A stretch of 64,000 nt of DNA from Micromonospora rifamycinica (lineage in GTDB: Bacteria > Actinomycetota > Actinomycetes > Mycobacteriales > Micromonosporaceae). The notes below the pieces were generated by a model. That model worked only from the letters and a program-made list of their open reading frames with translations, searched no databases and was not told the DNA's origin. The stretch is from NCBI RefSeq assembly GCF_900090265.1, contig NZ_LT607752.1:6947270-7011269 (forward strand). The letters run 5' to 3'. The translations under genes and the position numbers were made by a program. Shown here in pieces: positions 34,706-44,575 of the stretch; positions within the stretch are counted from its first letter, which is position 1; each line of letters begins with the position of its first letter.

Positions 34706-36091
34706 ATGTTCAACAGCATCGCGCAAAGACCGGTCACCGCGACGAGCCTGCTGATGGCGACGACGGTGGGCCTGACCGCCGCGGTTGGGCTGGTCGCCGG
34801 TGCCACCGCCGCGGCGGCACCGGCGGCGGTCGCGGCATCCACGGTGGCCGGCGATCCGCCGCTGCCAGCGTACCCGGGACTTCCAGCCGGCCCATCGACG
34901 TTGGCTGCGGTCTCCACCACCCCCATCCCGTGCGAAAGCAACGGCTCCGACAAGAGCCCGACCCGCTCCGAGGTACTGACCCGGGCACGGAGCTGGCTGA
35001 GCGTCGGCATTCCTTACAGCCAGGAGCGCTGCTACCGCAACCAGTACGGCGACTACCGCACCGACTGCTCCGGTTTCGTCTCGATGGCCTGGGGGTTGGG
35101 CGGCTCGGGCAGCGCCTTCTGGACCGGCAACCTGCTCAACCGGTCGCACACCATCGCGCGCAGCGACCTGAAGCCGGGTGACGCCCTGCTGCGGCACACC
35201 GGCGACACGAGCGAGAACCACGTCGCCCTGTTCGTGGCATGGTCCGACTCCGCGCACACCAAGCCGACGGTGATGGAGCAGACCGGCAGCCGGGACACTG
35301 TCGAGGACGTCTGGTCGGCCAGCTACTCCAGCCAGTACACGCCGATCCGCTACGACAACATCACGGACATCGCGGGCTCGGCGAATGTGTACGGGGTGCT
35401 GCCCGACGGGAGGCTCACCTTCTCCACCATCGACGCCGCCACCGGCAACCGCACCAAGACCCTCATCTCCAGCACCACCGTCGGCTTCACGCCCAAAGCC
35501 ATGGCCACCCTCAACTTCAACACCGTCCTGATGACTGACACCGCCGGTTACCTCTACCGCATCGACGTCATCACCAACAACACCTCACTCGGCTACAACC
35601 CACCCGTCCGCATCGCCACCGGCTGGACCCACGAACTGCTCACCTACGACGGCAACACCCACCTGTTCGGCATCCGCAACGGCGACCTGCGCCGATACAC
35701 CGTTTCCGCCACCAAACCCACCGACGCCACCATCGGAGCCGGGCAACTCATCGGCAACGGCTTCTTCCTCAACACCCTCGCCGCCACCTCCTCCAACTGG
35801 CTCGTCGGCACCACCCCCGCCGGGGCACTCCGGTCCTACAAACTCGACAGCGCCGGCACCTGGGAAGGCCACAGCCTCGCCACCGACCACTGGTTCTTCG
35901 ACGCCTTCCTCTCCCCGGGCGACGGCGTTTACTACGGCCGAACCACCGGCGACGGCCTCTACCGCTACCTAGACAACGACCCCTACGACGACACCGGCAG
36001 CGACATCCAGAGCTTCCCCAACGGCCCCGTCGATACCACCGGCTGGACCCAGACCCTTTTGTCCGCCCAACCCGGAACCGTCACCGGCTGA
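34706..36091 (+). CDS. Secreted NlpC/P60-like hydrolase with tachylectin-like C-terminal propeller
   Basis: 461 residues. The signal peptide ends near AAAAPAAVAA. The propeptide-like stretch LPAYPGLPAG also occurs in the paralogue at 29280 (LPEYPGLPHR). The catalytic domain has YRTDCSGFVSMAWGLGG with Cys121 and ENHVALFVAW with the His. From about residue 235 the sequence turns into beta-strand repeats (VYGVLPDGRLTFSTIDAAT, LLTYDGNTHLFGIRNGDLRR, LDSAGTWEGHSL), like tachylectin-2-type sugar-binding propellers. So the same enzyme is joined to a different binding module than in the paralogue. The ATG at 34706 has AAGGGA upstream. It probably follows the AfsR-like regulator in one transcript and ends at a strong hairpin. 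Confidence 0.8.
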   Translation: MFNSIAQRPVTATSLLMATTVGLTAAVGLVAGATAAAAPAAVAASTVAGDPPLPAYPGLPAGPSTLAAVSTTPIPCESNGSDKSPTRSEVLTRARSWLSVGIPYSQERCYRNQYGDYRTDCSGFVSMAWGLGGSGSAFWTGNLLNRSHTIARSDLKPGDALLRHTGDTSENHVALFVAWSDSAHTKPTVMEQTGSRDTVEDVWSASYSSQYTPIRYDNITDIAGSANVYGVLPDGRLTFSTIDAATGNRTKTLISSTTVGFTPKAMATLNFNTVLMTDTAGYLYRIDVITNNTSLGYNPPVRIATGWTHELLTYDGNTHLFGIRNGDLRRYTVSATKPTDATIGAGQLIGNGFFLNTLAATSSNWLVGTTPAGALRSYKLDSAGTWEGHSLATDHWFFDAFLSPGDGVYYGRTTGDGLYRYLDNDPYDDTGSDIQSFPNGPVDTTGWTQTLLSAQPGTVTG

Positions 36092-36099
36092 CGACCACC

Positions 36100-36147
36100 A
36101 CCCGCGGACCGGGGACGACCATCCGGTCGCCCCGGGTTCCGTGTGGG
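36100..36147 (+). terminator. Strong hairpin after the second NlpC/P60-like gene
   Basis: CCGGGGACGACC (36109-36120) and GGTCGCCCCGG (36125-36135) pair with one mismatch and a 4-base loop, extended by ACCCGCGGA/TTCCGTGTGGGT. It starts 9 bases after the stop. Confidence 0.75.
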
Positions 36148-36381
36148 TCAGCCTCCGCTTGGCGGCGGAGACCGTGGTGTTGCGAGGACCGGTTGAATCC
36201 GCCTTGACAAACTGCAGACGGCGGGCGCAACGGTAGGGTGCCGGCCTGGGATGGCGGTCGTCTCCTTCGATCGCCACCCTATCGGGCCGTGTCCCACTGG
36301 CGGCCGACGAGAACGCCTGGCACCACGGTCGAGACGCCTGCCGCCACAGCGGCGGTCAGAACCTGGTGGAGTCGCGAGTAG

Positions 36382-37737
36382 TTACAGCGGCGGCCACGCG
36401 TTGACCAGTAGTTGGCGGAAGTGCGCCGGGAACCACTCCCCGAACGGGGGTGCCGCCGGCATCGCGCCGGTGGGCCACGTCGAACCGCGCTGCGGAAGGT
36501 AGTCCGGATCGCACAAGGGCTCGTACGGGCGGCCTGTACCCGGGCGGGCGCTGGCGCCGTCGGACTCGCCGGGCGGCTTGACCCAGACGTAGGCGTCGAT
36601 GCCCCACTCCGGCGCGGCGGTCGGCCGCTGGCCGAGACCGGTGCCCACCTGATTGCACCAGTTCCCGACCACCGTCCGCCGGTCGAGCCGGCTGCCGTCG
36701 ACGTAACGGTTCACGTCCCACGAGGTCGCCGGGCCGGTGGGTCGGTTCGGGCCGCCCCAGCCGTTGCGGGAGGTGTCCACCACCACCCCCACCTGCGGGG
36801 AGAAGCCTGCTGCGATCAGCCGGTCGCGCATGTGCCGTGCATAGGGGATCTCGTCGACGAACGGGTTCCAGTCGACCCACTTCGACTGGTACACCGGCTG
36901 GCCGGCGACCACGTCGTCGACCCGGAAGTGCTCCTCACGCAGGACCGAGTAGTTGGCGGTGTTGGCGACGAAGCCGTGCACGTCGGCGAGCGTGCTGCCG
37001 CCGTTCGTCGCGGCCTGCGCCAGCAGCGCCGTCAACGGGTCGGCGTTGTCCGCCCAGCCGGTCTCACCGTGGTGGCTGATGTCCAGGTACGAGTAGACGT
37101 TGGGTACGGTGCCGAGCCGGGCCAGGGCGTACCCGATTCCATCGAGGTAGGTGCCGCGCGCCTTGACCTCGTCGCAGGCCGGGGTGGCGTTGTAGCGGGG
37201 GCTCACGTTGACCACGAGGTTGGGCAGTGAGTTCGGCTCGACGAAGGTGACGATCCGCAGATCGGCGTAGCGGGCGTCGGCGAGGATCTCGACGATCGGG
37301 TCGACGAACTCGGTCCGGTAGCGGGCGATGTCGCCGATCGACAGTTCGCCGGGCGGAGCCCATCGGCCGCAGTCGCGGGCCGGCAGGTCGTAGAGGGTCA
37401 GCTGGACGAGGTCGGCGCGCTGCGCGACGGCCGCGTCCAGGTGCTCGCGCAGACCCATCATCCCGTCCTTGCCCTCGATCCGGGCGATCCGGTCCAGCCA
37501 GACGGCGGTCGGTTGGCCGGCGACGGCGTCGCCACCGGGCTCGGCGGCGGCGCGGGCGGCCCACTCCGGGTCGACGTAGACCCGCGCTCCGACGTACGGG
37601 TTGTCCATCCTGGTAGGCGGATCGGCAGGGCTGGCCGGAGCGGCGCCGACGAGCGCCCCCAGGACGAGGATCGAGCCGGCGGCGGCGAGAACCGCGCGGA
37701 CCCGGGCGGACACGCGTCCGGACGCTGACATGCTCAT
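36382..37737 (-). CDS. Secreted glycoside hydrolase family 6 cellulase
   Basis: 451 residues. Signal peptide MSMSASGRVSARVRAVLAAAG onward, cleaved near APASPA. GH6 features: NPYVGARVYVDPEWAARAAA at the mature start, LTLYDLPARDCGRWAPPGE containing the usual catalytic-site Asp-Cys pair, FVEPNSLPNLV, YLDISHHGETGW, and near the end NWCNQVGTGLGQRP with EWGIDAYVWVKPPGESDG. GH6 enzymes are inverting endoglucanases or cellobiohydrolases acting on beta-1,4-glucan; the conserved loops suggest the exo-type but this is uncertain. No carbohydrate-binding module is attached. The ATG at 37737 has GGGAG about 10 bases upstream; in-frame upstream codons lack a signal-peptide arrangement. It is transcribed alone on the minus strand. 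Confidence 0.9.
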   Translation of the reverse strand: MSMSASGRVSARVRAVLAAAGSILVLGALVGAAPASPADPPTRMDNPYVGARVYVDPEWAARAAAEPGGDAVAGQPTAVWLDRIARIEGKDGMMGLREHLDAAVAQRADLVQLTLYDLPARDCGRWAPPGELSIGDIARYRTEFVDPIVEILADARYADLRIVTFVEPNSLPNLVVNVSPRYNATPACDEVKARGTYLDGIGYALARLGTVPNVYSYLDISHHGETGWADNADPLTALLAQAATNGGSTLADVHGFVANTANYSVLREEHFRVDDVVAGQPVYQSKWVDWNPFVDEIPYARHMRDRLIAAGFSPQVGVVVDTSRNGWGGPNRPTGPATSWDVNRYVDGSRLDRRTVVGNWCNQVGTGLGQRPTAAPEWGIDAYVWVKPPGESDGASARPGTGRPYEPLCDPDYLPQRGSTWPTGAMPAAPPFGEWFPAHFRQLLVNAWPPL

Positions 37738-37944
37738 GCTGGCTGCTCCCTGAAGAACGCGGCCCGGCTCCGGATGCTGGCCTGGGGCGGGCGGTCCGGT
37801 TCCGTTGCTCCGGCCGCATCGCTCCATGGTCGGCGGCCACTCAGCAAATATCTATATACTTCGATCTATTGTCGCACCGTCCCGCCGGGTTGAGCAAGGC
37901 TCCGCCATCGAGGACACCGGGTTCGCTGGGGGCCAAGGCCGGCG

Positions 37945-38083
37945 CCGTGCGTGGTCTCGGCCGCGGTCGCCACGAGGTCACCTTCGCCGACGGCTCGACC
38001 GTCGAGACGGAGTTCCTGGTCGGCGCGGACGGCACCTGGTCACGGATCCGGCCTCTGGCGTGGGGCCGGCCACCACCACGGTG
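37945..38083 (+). pseudogene. FAD-dependent monooxygenase fragment
   Basis: About 45 codons reading GRGRHEVTFADGSTVETEFL then VGADGTWSRIRPL, the second FAD-binding motif (GADG-xxSxxR) of PHBH-type aromatic hydroxylases. The N-terminal GxGxxG part and all the rest are missing, and no ribosome site precedes it. It is a leftover of a deleted gene between the cellulase and the metallo-beta-lactamase-fold gene. Confidence 0.6.
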
Positions 38084-38240
38084 ACCGGCCTTCGCCGTGT
38101 CCGCGACCCGCCAACGGCAGGAATTCACCCGCGCGGGAGACGCGGCAACCGGTGTGGCTGCCGATACACTACGGCGCCCCGAGCGGGGCCGCGACGGCGT
38201 GCACCGTCCGATGTGGGCGACTATCCGAAGGGGACGCCGC

Positions 38241-39911
38241 GTGCCGTGGGAGTTGGAGATCCACACGATCGACATCGGTGTGGGCGAGGCCAGCCTGATC
38301 ATCGCCGAGGATCCGGCGGTACCCGGCTCGCGCCGGTCGATCCTGATCGACGGCGGGCTGTCGGCGGCCGCGGCTCTGACACACCAGTATGTCGTCGCCA
38401 CCCTGCCGCCCGGGGCCGGTCCGGATGTCCTGCTGGTCACCCACTACGACAAGGACCACTCGCACGGGATCTCCAGCCTCCTGTTCGCCGACAACCTTTC
38501 CGTCCTCTGCGACACGGTGGGAGCGATCGTCGGGGCACTGGTCGGCGGTGGTGCGGCGCTCACGCAGGAGGAGGCCGCGGCCAAGGCGGCCTGCGCGACG
38601 GTCGGCGTCCTGTACGGGTCGTGGGGGGCGAACGTCAACTCCATCGACGCGACGGTGAACGCCCTCACCGCGGCGAACGTCAACCTGTTGAACCCGGTTC
38701 AGGCCGCCGAGCGGGGAGTGGCCAGGGCGGAGGCGGTCGGAGCCGGCTGGGGCGGCCACGTCACGTTGATCACCAGCAAAGCGTGGCGCAAGGACGCCGG
38801 TCTGGCGGCCGGCGCGGCCGTGGCGGCCCTGCTCGCCATGGCGAATCCACCGACCGTCGCCCAGGTGCGCGCAGCGGTCGCGGCCGTCGTGTTCCCGGCA
38901 CTGGCGCGGACGGTCCCGAGCGATGGGCGGTTCGACACGGGCGGAATCTACCGCAACACGCGGATCGTCGACATCGGCGATGCGCGCACCGCGCCCGCCC
39001 CGTACGCGAAAGCGGTCGTGGGTGAGCTGGTGAGCAGCACGTCGGTGCACCTGCAGGTACCCGGCGTGAACCGGCAGCGGACCGGCTTCGCTCCGACGCT
39101 GGGCGATGAGCTGTTCTGGAACGGCGTCGCACCCCCGGTGGCCCCCGCCAACGCCCCGTACGCGGTCCTGGTCTCGGGTCCGGTACCGCATTCCGGGGCG
39201 ATCGCCAGCGTGTGGCAGGGGGTCGGGGTGGCGCCGCAGATCATCCACGCTGGTCAGCTCGACAACAGGATGAGCATCGGCCTGGTCGTGCAGTTCAACG
39301 ATTTCCGCTACTTCACCGCCGGTGACCTGCCCCTCGAGAGCGAGGATCAGCTGGCGATGGCGCTGATGGTGGCGGGCCAGCCGCTGCCGAACGGTGCCGG
39401 CGGCCTGCTGCCGGCGCTGGCGGCACCGCCCTGGGTGACGGCCTTCAAGGCCAGCCACCATGGTGCGGACACGTCCACCAGCGACAACTTCCTGAACTTC
39501 CTGGGACCGAAGACCGCGATCATCTCCTGTGGCCGCGAGTACGGACACCCGTTCCAGACGATGATCGACCGGCTGGAAGATCCCAACGCCACGATCGAGT
39601 TCTACTTCCTGACGAACTGCCGCTATCCCAGGGTGGGCATCCGGGCATCGCCGGCCGCTGACAGAGGCCCGGCCCGGGTGCCGGGGCCCGCGTACGCACA
39701 GAACGTCCCACACAACTGGTCACGTATCTCGGGCGACAACAACGACAACAACGGTGCCCTCGGGCGGGACAGGGGCGACATCGTCCTGCGGATCAACCAG
39801 GCGGGCAGCACCGCGATGGTGGGGAACCGGACGTACACCACGACGTACTGGGAGCACTATCCGACGGCCATGGCCGCCGCGGGCCCGACCGTGGTGACGA
39901 CCCAGTGGTGA
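38241..39911 (+). CDS. ComEC-like metallo-beta-lactamase-fold hydrolase, stand-alone
   Basis: 556 residues. LEIHTIDIGVGEASLIIAED then SRRSILIDGG is the usual opening of ComEC/Rec2-type MBL domains. VTHYDKDHSHG provides the H-x-D-x-D-H metal site, and a second site FKASHHGADTSTSDNFLNFL matches the GHHGSxxSTS motif of that group. Unlike ComEC there are no membrane segments, so it is a soluble hydrolase, possibly on nucleotides or phosphodiesters. Large Ala-rich insertions lie between the motifs (about 100-340). The GTG at 38241 follows AAGGGG by 7 bases; an ATG at 38211 has no site. It is the first of four co-directional genes and lies 43 bases before a 1526-residue protein, so it probably acts with it. 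Role unknown. Confidence 0.75.
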   Translation: MPWELEIHTIDIGVGEASLIIAEDPAVPGSRRSILIDGGLSAAAALTHQYVVATLPPGAGPDVLLVTHYDKDHSHGISSLLFADNLSVLCDTVGAIVGALVGGGAALTQEEAAAKAACATVGVLYGSWGANVNSIDATVNALTAANVNLLNPVQAAERGVARAEAVGAGWGGHVTLITSKAWRKDAGLAAGAAVAALLAMANPPTVAQVRAAVAAVVFPALARTVPSDGRFDTGGIYRNTRIVDIGDARTAPAPYAKAVVGELVSSTSVHLQVPGVNRQRTGFAPTLGDELFWNGVAPPVAPANAPYAVLVSGPVPHSGAIASVWQGVGVAPQIIHAGQLDNRMSIGLVVQFNDFRYFTAGDLPLESEDQLAMALMVAGQPLPNGAGGLLPALAAPPWVTAFKASHHGADTSTSDNFLNFLGPKTAIISCGREYGHPFQTMIDRLEDPNATIEFYFLTNCRYPRVGIRASPAADRGPARVPGPAYAQNVPHNWSRISGDNNDNNGALGRDRGDIVLRINQAGSTAMVGNRTYTTTYWEHYPTAMAAAGPTVVTTQW

Positions 39912-39954
39912 GTACGCCGCGCCGGCCCGCGGACGGGTGGAGAAGGAGCGCGGC

Positions 39955-42900
39955 GTGAGCGACCTGGACGCGTTGTACGGGCACCTGGAGTCGATGGGGC
40001 GCACGGTCACCCTCGCCGCGGACGACTCCGCACTGCCCGTACAGCTGGCCGAGTTCCTGCGCACGATGCCGGACGGCCTCCTGGAGCTGGTTCCGGGCGA
40101 CGACGGGCTCAGCCTGTCCGGGCAGGTGCTCACCATCTCCGGCGGCACCTCGGCGTCCTGGCCGATCGAGGGTCTCGGCCCGGCGGGTGCCGGCCCGGTG
40201 CACCTGACCCACGCCTCGGTCACCCTGACCGGCCCTGCCGCCCCTGGCAGCACTGCCGGCCTTACGGTGACCGGCGCGGCGTCCGGCGTCCTGGACCTCG
40301 ACGGGCCGGTCGCGGTGACGCTGACGTCGACCAGGGAGCAGTCCGCCACCGGCACCGTGGCGGCCTGGCGGCTCGGTGTGCCCGCGACGACACGGCTACC
40401 GCTGCCCACGTTGCTGGCTCTCGGCGTCGGTGGGAGCGGTCGGGCCGCGGTCCTGCCGGTCCCGCCGCAGACGCTGGTCGGCACCGCCTCGGTCGAGCCC
40501 GCGCAGCTGCACCTGACCTTCTACCCGGGCCGGGCACACCGGCCGCGACTGGTGTTCACCGCGAGCCTGCCCGACGCCCGGTGGACGGTCGTACCCGCGG
40601 TCCTGGCGTTCGACGACGTCACCGTTCGGGGTGACGTCGGCCCGGCCCAGTACCAGCTCATGCTCAGCAGCCTCGTCACGATCGGGGACCTGCCGGTCGA
40701 GGTCACCATCGGGGTGACCCCGGGCCGGCGGTGGACCGCGTCGCTGCGGCCGTCCGGGACGACGGCCTTCCCCGGCCTGGCCGCACTGGCCGGATGGCTC
40801 GGTGGTGCGCAACGCGGCGCGGCGGCGGCCGTCGAACTGGCCTCGCTGCGCGGCGACGGACCGGGCCTGGGCGTCGGCGGGCTGGACGCGGCGATCCGCA
40901 GGGTCACCATGACGTTCGACGCCGGGACCGGGCAGCTGCCGTCGGTGCAGGTCGTCAGCCTGCTGACCCTCGGCGTGCTGCGGTTGGACGTCGCGGCGAG
41001 CCTGCCGGACCTGGAGATGACGGGGCAGCTGTACGAGCAGACGCCGGTCGGGGTGGCCGAGCTGCTCGATTCGCTCGGGCTGCCCTCGGCGGACCTGCCG
41101 CGGGCGCTGACCGTCAGCGAGGCCTTCTTCCTGGCCCGGCCCCGGTCCGGGCGGTACGCGGTCGACCTCACGCTGAGCGACGTGTGGCGGATCGGCCCCG
41201 TCGCGCTGCGCCGGGTCTCGGTCGGCGTCGCCTACCAGTCGTCGTCGGGCCTGTCCGGGTACATCGAGGCGGTGCTGAGCTTCGGGCCGTCGATCAACGT
41301 GCTGCTGCAGGCCGGGTACGAGGGGGCGGCGGAAGGCTGGCGGTTCGCCGGGTCGACCGGTGCCGGGGACATCCTCCCGGTCGGCGACTTCCTCAGCTCC
41401 CTCGCCGCCGACTTCGGCATCACCGAGGTGCCCGACGTGCTGCGCCAGCTTGCCCTCGTCGAGGTGGCGGCGAGTGTGACGACCGGCACCGGCGCCTTCA
41501 CGTTCTCCTGCACCGGCGCCCTCACCGTGGCCGGCGCCCCGGCGCAGCTGCGCGTCGACGTGGCGCTCGACCCGGTGCCGGCGGGCCAGCCGAGCGGCGC
41601 GGAACCGTCGGACCCGGCGACCACGGTCGGCACCGCGGGATTCACGGCCCGGTACAGCGCGACCCTGACGATCGGTCGGATGGCCTGCGCGGTGACGCTC
41701 AACCTGCGCGACGGCCGGGGCAGCACGAGCATCGACGCGCACTGGACGGCCGACCCGCAGCAGCCCCCGTTGTCCCTCACCGACGTGGCTGCGGGCCTCG
41801 ACCTGCCGGTGCCGGAGCTTCCTCCCGGGCTCGACCTGACGCTGACCGCCGCGGACCTGACCTACGATCCGACCTCCCGGCAGCTGGTGATCGGCGCGCG
41901 GTCGGCGGTCCACGGCGCAGCGGTCTTCGTGGCGCTGCCCGCCGCAGCGGAGGCCGACGGGTCGACACGGTATCTGGCCGCGGTGTCCGTCGGGGAGCCG
42001 ATCGGGCTGTCCGACCTGCCGTTGATCGGCGCCGCCCTCGGGGACGCCGAAACCTGCGCGGTCGAGCAGCTCCAGGTGATCGTGTCCGACGCCCGGATTC
42101 TCCCGCAGACCGTGGTCGAGGCGAACGGGCTCATCGGGGAGGGCTATCCGAGGTTCCCGGAGCAGGGCACGGCGGCGGCCCTCGCCTTCTCCGCCGTGCT
42201 GCGCTTCGGCGCGCAGCGCATCCCGATCGCCCTCGGCGCCGGCCGGGCCGCCGGACCCGGCACCCCCACGGATCCGGCGACCGCGCCGGTCGGTTCCACC
42301 GTCGGCCCATCGTCCGGGCAGGGTGGCGTGGTCGCCGCCGCGCCGACCGACGCGGACGGCACCGTGTGGTTCACCGTGCAGAAGGCCTTCGGGCCGGTCA
42401 CCATCGCCCGGGTCGGCGCCCGGTACCGCGACGCCGCCCTCTGGTTCGTCCTGGACGGCTCGCTGGAGGCCGACGGCCTGTCCCTGGCCCTGCAGGGCGC
42501 CTCGATCAGGGTGCCGGTGGCCGGCTTCGGGCCGCGGTTCGACGTGCGCGGCCTGGCACTGTCCTACGTGAACGCGCCGCTGGCGATCCTCGGCGGGTTC
42601 ACCTCGGTCCCGCCGACGGGCGGTGCCACGTTCCGGTACGACGGCGGCGCCGCGGTCTCGATGCCGTCCTGGGGGGCGCTGGCCTACGGCTCGTACACCG
42701 AGGTCGACGGCGAACCGTCGATGTTCCTGTTCCTGCGGGCCGCCGGAACGTTCGGGGGTCCGCCCGCGTTCTCGGTCACCGCGCTGGCGGCGGGCTTCGG
42801 CTACAACTCCACGATCCGGCTGCCCGCGGTCACCGAGGTGGCCGGGTTCCCGCTGGTCGCCGGGCTTGGCGCGCAGGACGCTGACGGCTCGCCGGCGCAG

Positions 42901-44535
42901 GCGCTGGCCGCCCTCACCGGCGGGCCGCAGCCCTGGCTCAGCCCTGCGCCGGGGCAGACCTGGCTGGCCGCCGGGGTGCGCTTCCACACGTACCGGCAGT
43001 TCGACACCACCGCCCTGCTGGCCGTCGAGTTCGGCAACGCGCTGACGGTCCTGCTGCTCGGCGTGACCACGGCCCGCTTCCCGTCCACCGGGGCGGCCCG
43101 CCCGTACGCGCAGCTGCAGCTCGAGCTCCGCAGTGTGCTGCGGCCGGGCGAGGGGATCTTCGCCCTGTCCGCGGGGCTGACCCGCAACTCGTACCTGCTC
43201 GACCCGGCCTGCGTCCTCACCGGCGGCTTCGCGTTCTACGCCTGGTTCGGTGAGCACCGCAACGCCGGCGACTTCGCGGTCACCATCGGCGGCTACCACC
43301 CCGCATTCGACGCGCCGGAGCACTACCCGGTCGTACCCCGGGTCGGCTTCACCTGGTCGCTGGACGCGGCGGTACGCATCTCCGGCACCGCCTACTTCGC
43401 GCTGACCCCGTCGGCGATCATGGCCGGCGGGACGCTGGACGTGCGCTACCACGACGGCAGCCTGACCGCCTGGTTCACCGCCCAGGCCGATCTGCTGGTC
43501 GCGTGGGCGCCGTTCCGGTTCCGGACCCGGATCGGGGTCAGCGTCGGGATCGAGTACACGGCGAACCTGCTGTTCACGGCGAAGACCCTGCACCTGGAGG
43601 CGGGCGCGGAGCTGGAGCTGTGGGGTCCGCCGACCGGCGGGACGGTCACCGTCCGGCTGTGGGTCGTCACCTTCACGGTGGCCTTCGGCGCGACGGCTGG
43701 CACCGCCGATCCGGCGGTGACCCGGCTGGACTGGGCCGGGTTTCAGGAGCTGCTGCCGGCCGCCACGGCGAGCACGACCTTCACCGCGGCGGCCGGACTG
43801 GCCGCGCCGCAGACCGGCTCGGCTGGTTCGACCGGTCCGGCTGGTTCGACTGACTCAGCCGGGCCGGAGCCCTGGCCGGTGCGCGCCGACGGCTTCGCCG
43901 TGACGCTGCGCAACGCGGTGCCGGTCAGCCGGGTGCTGCTCGGCTCCACGACGCGGACCGCGGCCGTGTCCGGGCCGCCGGTGGATGTCAGGCCCCTGGG
44001 CCGCACCGGCCTGACGGTGCAACAGCGGGTGACGCTACGGCGCACGGCCGGCGGCCCGGCCGGCGAGATCGACCTGACCGCGACCGGCTGGCACGCCGCC
44101 GGCGTCGCCTCGGACGTTCCCACGGCGCTGTGGGGCGCCGGCGACGGTTCGACACTCGCCCCGGGCGGCGCGCAGTTGGTCCCTGACCGGCTGACCGGCC
44201 TGACCCTCACCGCACCGCCTGCGGTCGCGGGGTGGACCGGCGGCCCGGTCGACGCGGCAGGCACCCTCGGCGTCGCGCGGATCACGGCCGACGACGCGCT
44301 GCCGCTGACCGCCGCCGCCGAGCCGGTCGGCGCGGTGGCGACGCACGCCGGCGCGGTCGCCGCGATCGCGGCGCAGATCGCCGGCCCGGCCGCGAAGGCG
44401 GCGCGCGCCGCGCTGTTCGCCGCGCTCGGCGTCCTCGGCGCCGCGCCATCGGCCGACGGCCCGGTCGACGCCTTCGCGGCGGACGCCGGGACGCTGTTCA
44501 CCGATGAGCCGATGCTGACCGGGACCGCGCCGTGA
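39955..44535 (+). CDS. Giant beta-rich protein (DUF6603-like), function unknown
   Basis: 1526 residues, no signal peptide, no membrane helix. The sequence is strongly beta-stranded, with repeated alternation of hydrophobic residues and many VxVxL strands. From about 800 it holds the best-conserved part: GFGYNSTIRLPAVTEVAGFP, then AGLTRNSYLLDPACVLTGGF, DFAVTIGGYHPAFDAPEHYP, and PSAIMAGGTLDVRY. I recall this pattern from proteins listed as DUF6603, but cannot verify it here. The last 250 residues are Ala/Gly/Thr-rich, with low-complexity GSTGPAGSTDSAG. The GTG at 39955 has AGAAGGAG 6 bases upstream. Next genes: 951- and 1226-residue proteins of equally unknown kind. It could be a shell, scaffold or secreted structural protein; no catalytic motif is visible. 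Confidence 0.7.
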   Translation: MSDLDALYGHLESMGRTVTLAADDSALPVQLAEFLRTMPDGLLELVPGDDGLSLSGQVLTISGGTSASWPIEGLGPAGAGPVHLTHASVTLTGPAAPGSTAGLTVTGAASGVLDLDGPVAVTLTSTREQSATGTVAAWRLGVPATTRLPLPTLLALGVGGSGRAAVLPVPPQTLVGTASVEPAQLHLTFYPGRAHRPRLVFTASLPDARWTVVPAVLAFDDVTVRGDVGPAQYQLMLSSLVTIGDLPVEVTIGVTPGRRWTASLRPSGTTAFPGLAALAGWLGGAQRGAAAAVELASLRGDGPGLGVGGLDAAIRRVTMTFDAGTGQLPSVQVVSLLTLGVLRLDVAASLPDLEMTGQLYEQTPVGVAELLDSLGLPSADLPRALTVSEAFFLARPRSGRYAVDLTLSDVWRIGPVALRRVSVGVAYQSSSGLSGYIEAVLSFGPSINVLLQAGYEGAAEGWRFAGSTGAGDILPVGDFLSSLAADFGITEVPDVLRQLALVEVAASVTTGTGAFTFSCTGALTVAGAPAQLRVDVALDPVPAGQPSGAEPSDPATTVGTAGFTARYSATLTIGRMACAVTLNLRDGRGSTSIDAHWTADPQQPPLSLTDVAAGLDLPVPELPPGLDLTLTAADLTYDPTSRQLVIGARSAVHGAAVFVALPAAAEADGSTRYLAAVSVGEPIGLSDLPLIGAALGDAETCAVEQLQVIVSDARILPQTVVEANGLIGEGYPRFPEQGTAAALAFSAVLRFGAQRIPIALGAGRAAGPGTPTDPATAPVGSTVGPSSGQGGVVAAAPTDADGTVWFTVQKAFGPVTIARVGARYRDAALWFVLDGSLEADGLSLALQGASIRVPVAGFGPRFDVRGLALSYVNAPLAILGGFTSVPPTGGATFRYDGGAAVSMPSWGALAYGSYTEVDGEPSMFLFLRAAGTFGGPPAFSVTALAAGFGYNSTIRLPAVTEVAGFPLVAGLGAQDADGSPAQALAALTGGPQPWLSPAPGQTWLAAGVRFHTYRQFDTTALLAVEFGNALTVLLLGVTTARFPSTGAARPYAQLQLELRSVLRPGEGIFALSAGLTRNSYLLDPACVLTGGFAFYAWFGEHRNAGDFAVTIGGYHPAFDAPEHYPVVPRVGFTWSLDAAVRISGTAYFALTPSAIMAGGTLDVRYHDGSLTAWFTAQADLLVAWAPFRFRTRIGVSVGIEYTANLLFTAKTLHLEAGAELELWGPPTGGTVTVRLWVVTFTVAFGATAGTADPAVTRLDWAGFQELLPAATASTTFTAAAGLAAPQTGSAGSTGPAGSTDSAGPEPWPVRADGFAVTLRNAVPVSRVLLGSTTRTAAVSGPPVDVRPLGRTGLTVQQRVTLRRTAGGPAGEIDLTATGWHAAGVASDVPTALWGAGDGSTLAPGGAQLVPDRLTGLTLTAPPAVAGWTGGPVDAAGTLGVARITADDALPLTAAAEPVGAVATHAGAVAAIAAQIAGPAAKAARAALFAALGVLGAAPSADGPVDAFAADAGTLFTDEPMLTGTAP

Positions 44536-44575
44536 ACACGCCGGCACGGCGACCCAGTGTGAGAGAGGAACGTCG

